From Lachnospiraceae bacterium (GTDB taxonomy: Bacteria; Bacillota_A; Clostridia; Lachnospirales; Lachnospiraceae), in assembly GCA_017561985.1 (NCBI GenBank), contig JAFZAZ010000028.1, positions 1 to 23,895 of the forward strand: 23,895 nt of DNA, given 5' to 3'. Under the pieces are notes generated by a model. The model was not told where the DNA came from and ran no database searches. It saw only the letters and a list, made by a program, of their open reading frames with translations. Positions 1 through 5,104 of this stretch are shown one piece after another. Each line of letters starts with the position of its first letter. Positions within the stretch are counted from its first letter, which is position 1. A program made the position numbers and the translations under genes.

Positions 1-546
1 GAGGTGCACTCGGACACGACTGACTTTTTGATCGAGGGCGCGATCCGTGCGCTGCTTGCCAACGGCGAGCGGCTGATCGCGGACCCGACGGACATCAACG
101 CGCGCGGCGAGCTGCAGTGGCTCGCGAGCGTGGCGCACAACAATTTTCTGGACGCCGGCCGAAGGGCCGACTGGGGCTCGCACCGGATCGAACACGAGCT
201 GTCCGCACAGTACAACATCACCCACGGTGAAGGCATGGCGGTCGTACTGGTCGCCTGGACAAAGTACATGGCGGAGAGAAAGCCGTGGAGACCGGCGCTG
301 CTTGCAACCCGCGTGTTCGGCGCGGACACCTTTCTCTACAGCGAAAAGGAGAGAGCATACATTCTCGCCGGAGAGCTCGAGAGGATATTCCGGAAGCTTT
401 CACTTCGCACGACGCTCACGGAGCTCGGCATCGACGGCAGGGATTTTGCGGTGATGGCGAAGCGTGCGACGCGAAACGGCCCGGTCGGTCACTACCTGCC
501 GCTCACGGCGGAAGCGATCGAGGACATATTGAAAACAGCGCTTTAA
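1..546 (+). CDS. Iron-containing alcohol dehydrogenase, C-terminal part (5'-truncated by window)
   Basis: This is the C-terminal ~180 residues of a group III (Fe-dependent) alcohol dehydrogenase, probably of the NAD(P)H-dependent butanol dehydrogenase type that reduces aldehydes to alcohols in fermentation. The frame is open from base 1 (Glu-Val-His...), so the gene starts upstream and the GTG at base 4 is not a true start. Two iron-ligand histidine regions of the all-helical C-terminal domain are visible: HRIEHELSA near residue 61 and THGEGMA near residue 74. The helical region AHNNFLDAG just before them is also typical. The N-terminal Rossmann domain and the first metal ligands lie outside the window. 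No terminator follows, and the next gene starts 71 bases downstream. The family is clear; the substrate cannot be told from this fragment. Confidence 0.88.
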   Translation, partial: EVHSDTTDFLIEGAIRALLANGERLIADPTDINARGELQWLASVAHNNFLDAGRRADWGSHRIEHELSAQYNITHGEGMAVVLVAWTKYMAERKPWRPALLATRVFGADTFLYSEKERAYILAGELERIFRKLSLRTTLTELGIDGRDFAVMAKRATRNGPVGHYLPLTAEAIEDILKTAL

Positions 547-617
547 CCCTGCTGTATCTCCGCGGGGCGGAAAGCGAAAGGGTACAAAAATAAGTATACG
601 AATAAAGGAGAACCAAA

Positions 618-1172
618 ATGGCTAGAATTCATCTGGTGGAACAGAACGAAGCGACGGGTGCCGAGAAGGAGCGCTACGACGAACTGGCGGGCAGAAACGC
701 CGTCACGAACATGAAGAAAGGACTTTTGAACGACGCGGCTACGTACGATGCGTTCATGGCGTGGTACACGTCCTGGAAGCGTCTCGTGGAAGTTGTCGGC
801 GAGAAGGACGCTGTCCTCTACGCACACGCAATCTCCACGACCAACTCGTGCCAGCTGTGCTCGCTGTTCTTCATCAGCGACGTGAAGGGGCTCGGACTGG
901 ACCCGCACAATCTTGTATATGACGAGCGCGAACAGGTGCTTGTCTCCCTTGCGCAGGCGATCGTAAAGAACCCGACGGACGTTTCGGACGATCTGTTCGA
1001 GAAGCTTCGCGGATTCTTCTCGGACCGCGAGATCGTCGTGATCGTGGGCTTTGCGGGCCAGATGATCGCAACGAACAATTTCAACTCCGTACTGAAGATC
1101 GACGTGGATCAGAGACTTCTTCCGATCCTGCACGAGTTCAAGCCGGCGACCTGGAGAGACGCGATCAGGTAA
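618..1172 (+). CDS. Carboxymuconolactone decarboxylase / AhpD-like fold protein
   Basis: A 184-residue, mostly helical protein with a CxxC pair (C78-Q-L-C81) in the context TTNSCQLCSLFF, as in the AhpD/carboxymuconolactone decarboxylase superfamily, whose members are often thiol peroxidase partners. In classic AhpD proteins the pair sits in a wider E...CxxC...H proton-relay motif. Here the His expected shortly after the second Cys is not seen, and the upstream Glu is not obvious, so redox activity may be altered. The start is the ATG at 618, preceded by AAAGGAG at about 606-612. The gene follows the alcohol dehydrogenase in the same direction, which may suggest a shared role in aldehyde or redox handling, but this is inference. 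The superfamily is fairly likely; the exact function is unknown. Confidence 0.65.
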   Translation: MARIHLVEQNEATGAEKERYDELAGRNAVTNMKKGLLNDAATYDAFMAWYTSWKRLVEVVGEKDAVLYAHAISTTNSCQLCSLFFISDVKGLGLDPHNLVYDEREQVLVSLAQAIVKNPTDVSDDLFEKLRGFFSDREIVVIVGFAGQMIATNNFNSVLKIDVDQRLLPILHEFKPATWRDAIR

Positions 1173-1214
1173 TCTTCATCGAAGGTTTTGTGTATGAGGA
1201 AAATAGAGGAGAGG

Positions 1215-1254
1215 GAAAAAAGAAGCGGCGGACCGTTGATCGGTTCGCCGCTTC
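1215..1254 (-). terminator. Intrinsic terminator serving mainly the minus-strand gene
   Basis: The arms 1222-1234 and 1242-1254 pair over 13 bp (GAAGCGGCG with CGCCGCTTC, then GACC with GGTT including one G-U), around a short loop. Read on the minus strand, the stem is followed by six Ts (A-run 1216-1221), as expected for a terminator of the 1295-1636 gene. On the plus strand the following bases are only weakly T-rich, so its effect on the upstream gene would be smaller. Confidence 0.85.
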
Positions 1255-1294
1255 GGCTTGTCTTTGGTTTACAATTGTCTGAAAGACCGGTCGA

Positions 1295-1636
1295 TCAAAT
1301 GAAACGGATCATATTGATCGCTGCTGCGCCGACCGCATAGAGAAGGATCGCGGCGAAAAGCAGACCGATCTCGCGCGCGGATGCGGGAGCCTTCGGCTGC
1401 GCAACACGCTTTTTCTCCCAGACGCGCTTGTCAACGATCCACACGATGACAAACTGCAGAAATGCGAGCTGGACGCCGACGATGCGCCACGGCAAACGAT
1501 TCATTTCGAACGCGCCGAAGCTGCACAGACCGAGCGTCATGCGAATGCCCTGCACGAAGAACCAGCCGGTGATGATGCCGAGCAGAAGGTGCAGAAGGCA
1601 GATTAATTTTGCGGGTAATTCACGGAAAAAAGGCAT
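1295..1636 (-). CDS. Small three-helix membrane protein of unknown function
   Basis: A 113-residue protein starting MPFFRELPAK. Three hydrophobic helices are visible, roughly residues 9-34, 45-70 and 86-113. A charged segment (DKRVWEKKRV) and a Pro/Ala stretch lie between the second and third. I chose the ATG whose first base is 1636 because AAAGGAG lies just upstream on the minus strand; the open frame continues to 1825, but that extension would cover the promoter and is basic, low-complexity sequence. The gene has its own promoter (1697-1725) and terminator (1215-1254), so it is a single-gene transcription unit divergent from the HTH-cupin gene. I recognise no family. Confidence 0.75.
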   Translation of the reverse strand: MPFFRELPAKLICLLHLLLGIITGWFFVQGIRMTLGLCSFGAFEMNRLPWRIVGVQLAFLQFVIVWIVDKRVWEKKRVAQPKAPASAREIGLLFAAILLYAVGAAAINMIRFI

Positions 1637-1696
1637 TGCGGATCTCCTTTGTGAACGCCGGTGTACGGCGGCGCGCGGACGCGCAAATTTTCCTTG

Positions 1697-1725
1697 AGTA
1701 TACCGCATTCGCCCGCAAAATGCAA
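1697..1725 (-). promoter_or_regulatory. Sigma-A-type promoter for the minus-strand membrane protein
   Basis: Read on the minus strand: TTGCAT (1725-1720), a 17-base spacer, then TATACT (1702-1697). It lies about 60 bases upstream of the ATG at 1636 and back-to-back with the plus-strand promoter at 1763-1792. Confidence 0.7.
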
Positions 1726-1762
1726 CCGGCGAAGAGCAGTGCCCCCGCAAGGGAATGCGGGG

Positions 1763-1792
1763 TTGACTTTTCCGCCGAAAATGGCTTATAAT
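1763..1792 (+). promoter_or_regulatory. Sigma-A-type promoter for the HTH-cupin gene
   Basis: TTGACT at 1763-1768, an 18-base spacer, and a perfect TATAAT at 1787-1792. The predicted start of transcription near 1799 leaves a 5' leader of only about 25 bases before the ATG at 1824. The closeness to the divergent promoter at 1697-1725 would allow one regulator to control both. Confidence 0.82.
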
Positions 1793-1823
1793 ACTACAGA
1801 TTGTGCCGACAAGGAGGACAACC

Positions 1824-2372
1824 ATGGACGAATTGAAGGAACTGGCATCGAGAATCCGGGAGCTTCGCGAGGTCTGCGGCTACACGCAGGAGGAATTGGC
1901 GAAGGAGTTGAAGATCGACCCGGAAGTATACAGGAAGTATGAGGAGAGCGCGGAGGACGTGCCGATCAGCGTGATCTATTCGATCTCGCGCAAATTCGGC
2001 GTCGACTTCTCGGAGATTATGACAGGCGTCAGCGGCAAGCTGCGGACGTATCAGGTCGTGCGCGCCGGACAGGGACAGCTGGCGGACCGTTATCCGGGAT
2101 ACACGTTCCAGAATCTCGCGTATCATTTTACGAAGAAGATCATGCAGCCGTTTCTGGTTACGCTCGATCCGTCGGACAAGCCTGCGGAGCTTGTGACGCA
2201 CGGCGGTGAGGAGTTTAACTTTGTCGTCAAGGGAAGCATTGTCGTCGTGTTCGACGACCAGGAGATCATCCTGCACGAGGGCGACAGCATCTATTTCAAT
2301 CCCTCGTACCCTCACGGACAGCGCTGCTACGGCTCGGAGCCGGGCACGTTCCTTACGATGATCGCTGAGTGA
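1824..2372 (+). CDS. XRE-family HTH regulator with C-terminal cupin domain
   Basis: A 182-residue transcription factor with two domains. Residues ~5-66 form a Cro/C1-type helix-turn-helix (RIRELREVCGYTQEELAKEL, then VYRKYEESAEDVPISVIYSI). Residues ~105-180 form a small cupin barrel, with motif 1 around THGGEEFNFVVKG and motif 2 around GDSIYFNPSYPHGQ. In this family the cupin usually senses a small ligand. The ATG at 1824 has AAGGAGG at 1811-1817; an in-frame GTG at 1803 lies upstream of that site and is not used. The acyl-CoA synthetase starts 55 bases downstream with no terminator between, so the protein probably controls its own operon, perhaps responding to an acyl compound. That ligand is inference. 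The domain assignment is secure. Confidence 0.9.
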   Translation: MDELKELASRIRELREVCGYTQEELAKELKIDPEVYRKYEESAEDVPISVIYSISRKFGVDFSEIMTGVSGKLRTYQVVRAGQGQLADRYPGYTFQNLAYHFTKKIMQPFLVTLDPSDKPAELVTHGGEEFNFVVKGSIVVVFDDQEIILHEGDSIYFNPSYPHGQRCYGSEPGTFLTMIAE

Positions 2373-2427
2373 CAACAGGAATATTATATGGCGTAAAATA
2401 ACATAAACGAAGGCAAGGACGGAAAGC

Positions 2428-4107
2428 ATGTTAGAGCGGTATCTCCCTCGTATCGAGTTTGACTCGTACGAGGATTTCAAGAAGAATTACAAGGTGAATG
2501 CGCCGGAGTATTTCAACTTCGGCTGGGACATCGTAGACGGCTGGGCCGAGGAGAAGCCGGACCTCAGAGCGCTTCTGTGGTGCGACGACACGGGGCTTGA
2601 GAAGTCGTTTACATTTGCGGAGATGAGCAGACTTTCGAACAAGGCGGCGAACTTCTTCAAGTCGCTCGGCCTCAAGCGCGGCGACGTCGTGATGCTGATC
2701 CTCAGAAGACGTTGGGAATACTGGGTGTGCGCAACGGCGCTGATCAAGCTTGGTATCATCATCATCCCGGGCACGCTGCAGCTCACAAAGAAGGATATCG
2801 TCTACCGCGCGAACGCGGCGGACGTAAAGATGTTCGTGTGCGTCGACGACGAGTATGTTATCTCCCAGATGGAGATGGCGAAGCCGGAGATGCCGGGCGT
2901 CAAGTACCTCGCCGTGGTCGACAACGTTCAGCGCGAGGGCTGGATCGATTTCAACGCCGAGATGGACAAGTGCTCCGACATTCTTGCGAAGCCCGAGGGC
3001 GATGACCGCACGAAGGGCACCGACATCATGCAGATTTATTTTACGTCGGGAACGACGGGCATGCCGAAGATGGTAACGCACAATTATCACCATCCTCTCG
3101 GACATATTGTAACCGCAAAATACTGGCAGCAGGTGCAGGAGGGCAAGCTTCACATGAGCGTCTCCGACTCCGGCTGGGCGAAGTTCGGATGGGGCAAGAT
3201 CTATGGACAGTGGATCTGCGGAGCTACGATTTTTGCATATGACATGATCAAGTTCAAGCCCGCGAAGCTTCTGGAGATGATGTCGAAGTACAAGCTGACG
3301 ACGTTCTGCGCGCCGCCGACGATGTACCGCTTCATGCTGCAGGAGGACGTTGCGAGCTACGATCTTTCGAGTATTCAGAACTACGCGACGGCGGGTGAGC
3401 CGCTGAACGCGGACGTTTACGAGCGCTGGCTGTCTCTCACGGGCGGCAAGATCCACACCGGTTTCGGTCAGACCGAGGGCACGGTTCTGTTCGCGGATTT
3501 TCCGTGGTTTGAGCCGATTCCCGGCGCGATGGGCAAGCCTTCGCCGATCTATGACATCAAGCTTATGATGGACGGCAAGGAGGTTGAGGTCGGTGCCGAG
3601 GGCGAGATCACGATCTGCGACGTAATCGACAATCACCCGATCGGTCTTTTCATCGGTTACTACAGAAACAAAGAGCAGACGGACGAGGCGTTCGCCGGCG
3701 GAAACTATAACCTGAAGGACGTTGCATGGCGCGACAACAACGGCTACTGCCGCTTCGTCGGACGTCACGACGACGTTATCAAGTGCTCCGGCTACCGCAT
3801 CGGACCCTTCGAGGTCGAGAGCGCGCTCGTAGCGCATCCGGCGGTTGTCGAGTGCGCCATCACCGCTGCGCCCGACCCGATCCGCGGCCAGGTTGTCAAG
3901 GCTACCGTCGTGCTTGCGAAGGGCTACACGCCTTCCGACGAGCTCATCAAGGAGCTTCAGAACCACGTGAAGAAGATGACCGCGCCTTACAAGTACCCGC
4001 GTATCGTGGAGTTCGTCGATGAGCTTCCGAAGACGCTCGGCGGCAAGATCAAGCGCGCGCAGATCCGTCACGAGGACGAGATGAAGAGCGCGAACACGCA
4101 GGCGTAA
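2428..4107 (+). CDS. AMP-forming acyl-CoA synthetase (ANL superfamily)
   Basis: A full-length 559-residue adenylate-forming enzyme that would activate a carboxylic acid with ATP and join it to CoA, through an acyl-AMP intermediate. Visible motifs in order: the P-loop YFTSGTTGMPKM (residues ~204-215); the TGFGQTEGT motif that binds the adenylate; the GYRIGPFEVESAL hinge region; and PKTLGGKIKR near the C-terminus, where K540 is the catalytic lysine. The general architecture resembles medium-chain acyl-CoA synthetases more than acetyl-CoA synthetase, which is usually longer. The substrate is unknown. The start ATG at 2428 has a modest AAGGACGG site upstream. It sits between a HTH-cupin regulator and an acyl-ACP thioesterase, so fatty or branched acids released by the thioesterase are candidate substrates. 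Confidence 0.92.
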   Translation: MLERYLPRIEFDSYEDFKKNYKVNAPEYFNFGWDIVDGWAEEKPDLRALLWCDDTGLEKSFTFAEMSRLSNKAANFFKSLGLKRGDVVMLILRRRWEYWVCATALIKLGIIIIPGTLQLTKKDIVYRANAADVKMFVCVDDEYVISQMEMAKPEMPGVKYLAVVDNVQREGWIDFNAEMDKCSDILAKPEGDDRTKGTDIMQIYFTSGTTGMPKMVTHNYHHPLGHIVTAKYWQQVQEGKLHMSVSDSGWAKFGWGKIYGQWICGATIFAYDMIKFKPAKLLEMMSKYKLTTFCAPPTMYRFMLQEDVASYDLSSIQNYATAGEPLNADVYERWLSLTGGKIHTGFGQTEGTVLFADFPWFEPIPGAMGKPSPIYDIKLMMDGKEVEVGAEGEITICDVIDNHPIGLFIGYYRNKEQTDEAFAGGNYNLKDVAWRDNNGYCRFVGRHDDVIKCSGYRIGPFEVESALVAHPAVVECAITAAPDPIRGQVVKATVVLAKGYTPSDELIKELQNHVKKMTAPYKYPRIVEFVDELPKTLGGKIKRAQIRHEDEMKSANTQA

Positions 4108-4139
4108 CCGCGCGACATCCGCAACAGTACGGCAAATGA

Positions 4140-4170
4140 ATGCTCCCGACGACGTGCCGGGAGCATTTTT
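4140..4170 (+). terminator. Intrinsic terminator after the acyl-CoA synthetase gene
   Basis: Arms 4140-4148 (ATGCTCCCG) and 4158-4166 (CGGGAGCAT) form a 9-bp stem with a 9-base loop, followed by a five-T run ending at 4170. The T-run is short, so partial read-through into the thioesterase gene, 34 bases downstream, is possible. Confidence 0.75.
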
Positions 4171-4203
4171 CGAAAAATGAGAACGGAATTCAGGGGGACA
4201 ACT

Positions 4204-4929
4204 ATGGGAGTTGCATACGAATACACGGACACGATCCGTTACAGCAAGGTCGACGGGGAGCTTGCGCTCACCGTGCCCGCGCTGGTGGATTATTTTCAGG
4301 ACGCCGCGATCGAGCAGAGCGAGGCGCTCGGCGTGGGAACCCGCGAGCTTTCGGCGCGGTCGCTGGCATGGTTTATGGTCAGCTGGGACATCCGTGTGAA
4401 CCGGCTCCCAAAGCTCGGTGAGCGGATCGTCGTCGGGACGTTTCCGTACCATTTCCGCGGCATGCTCGGAAACCGTGCCGTGTTCATGAAGACGGAGGAC
4501 GGCGAGACACTTGCGGAGGCGGATGCGCAGTGGGCGATGATGGACACTGCCAACATGCGTATGACACGCGCGCCCGAGGATATCGTTGCGCATTATCAGC
4601 TCGGCGACGGACCTCTTTTTGAGAGGCTCGGGCGCAGGATCGAGATTCCGGAAAACGGCATTTCCCGCGAGGCGGTGCCCGTGCAGGAGTACATGCTCGA
4701 CAACAACGGACACGTGAACAACGGACAGTTCGTGCATCTGGCGATGAGTTATGTGCCAAAGGGCGTAAAGATCGCGGGATTGCGCGTGGAGTACAAAAAA
4801 CAGGTGCGTCCGGGCGAGGTGATCAGACCGGTGATCGCGTCGGAAGATCTCGGCGCGGACGGTGCGAGAACAGTCATTGTGCTTGCGACGGACGAACCCG
4901 CATGCATCGTGGAAATCCGGACGGCGTAA
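4204..4929 (+). CDS. Acyl-ACP thioesterase (FatA/FatB-like double hot-dog)
   Basis: A 241-residue enzyme of the acyl-ACP thioesterase family (PF01643 type), which cleaves fatty acyl groups from acyl carrier protein. Two hot-dog modules are visible. The first includes YSKVDGELALTVPALVDYFQDAAI and the Trp-rich strand SLAWFMVSWDIRV. The second contains the family's catalytic Asn-x-His-Val-Asn-Asn signature as N168-G-H170-V-N-N. The length fits bacterial members. I chose the ATG at 4204 because AGGGGG at 4192-4197 is correctly spaced; an in-frame ATG at 4177 lies inside the terminator tail. It follows the acyl-CoA synthetase across an intrinsic terminator and is followed by a strong terminator. 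It may supply free fatty acids that the synthetase re-activates, or adjust chain length; both are inference. Confidence 0.88.
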   Translation: MGVAYEYTDTIRYSKVDGELALTVPALVDYFQDAAIEQSEALGVGTRELSARSLAWFMVSWDIRVNRLPKLGERIVVGTFPYHFRGMLGNRAVFMKTEDGETLAEADAQWAMMDTANMRMTRAPEDIVAHYQLGDGPLFERLGRRIEIPENGISREAVPVQEYMLDNNGHVNNGQFVHLAMSYVPKGVKIAGLRVEYKKQVRPGEVIRPVIASEDLGADGARTVIVLATDEPACIVEIRTA

Positions 4930-4969
4930 ACGCGCGGCCGGAGAACGGTATTATTTTACGAATTCTTAT

Positions 4970-5008
4970 CTCCCCGGGGGCCGAAGAGAGCCTTCGGGGA
5001 GTTTTTTT
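4970..5008 (+). terminator. Strong intrinsic terminator after the thioesterase gene
   Basis: Arms 4970-4981 and 4990-5001 form a 12-bp stem (outer CTCCCCG/CGGGGAG, inner pairs including two G-U), with an 8-base loop, followed by seven Ts (5002-5008). It ends the fatty-acid gene group and insulates it from the NADAR-macro gene. Confidence 0.9.
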
Positions 5009-5010
5009 GC

Positions 5011-5039
5011 TTGCGAATCGGCCTTGCGTGCGGTACAAT
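5011..5039 (+). promoter_or_regulatory. Sigma-A-type promoter for the NADAR-macro operon
   Basis: TTGCGA at 5011-5016, a 17-base spacer and TACAAT at 5034-5039, directly after the T-run of the preceding terminator. Transcription would begin near 5046, about 60 bases before the ATG at 5105. Confidence 0.65.
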
Positions 5040-5104
5040 AGCAAAAAGGGGTATTCGCGCGGTTTCATTGGGGTTTCCGGCGGATGTCCCGAGGAGGATA
5101 TTAT

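Noticed and set aside
4177..4203. An upstream in-frame ATG for the thioesterase.
   Set aside because: It overlaps the terminator tail, lacks a ribosome binding site, and adds residues outside the family's usual start.
2431..4737. A 768-codon minus-strand frame opposite the acyl-CoA synthetase and thioesterase genes.
   Set aside because: It has no recognisable motif and lies opposite two genes with clear catalytic signatures.
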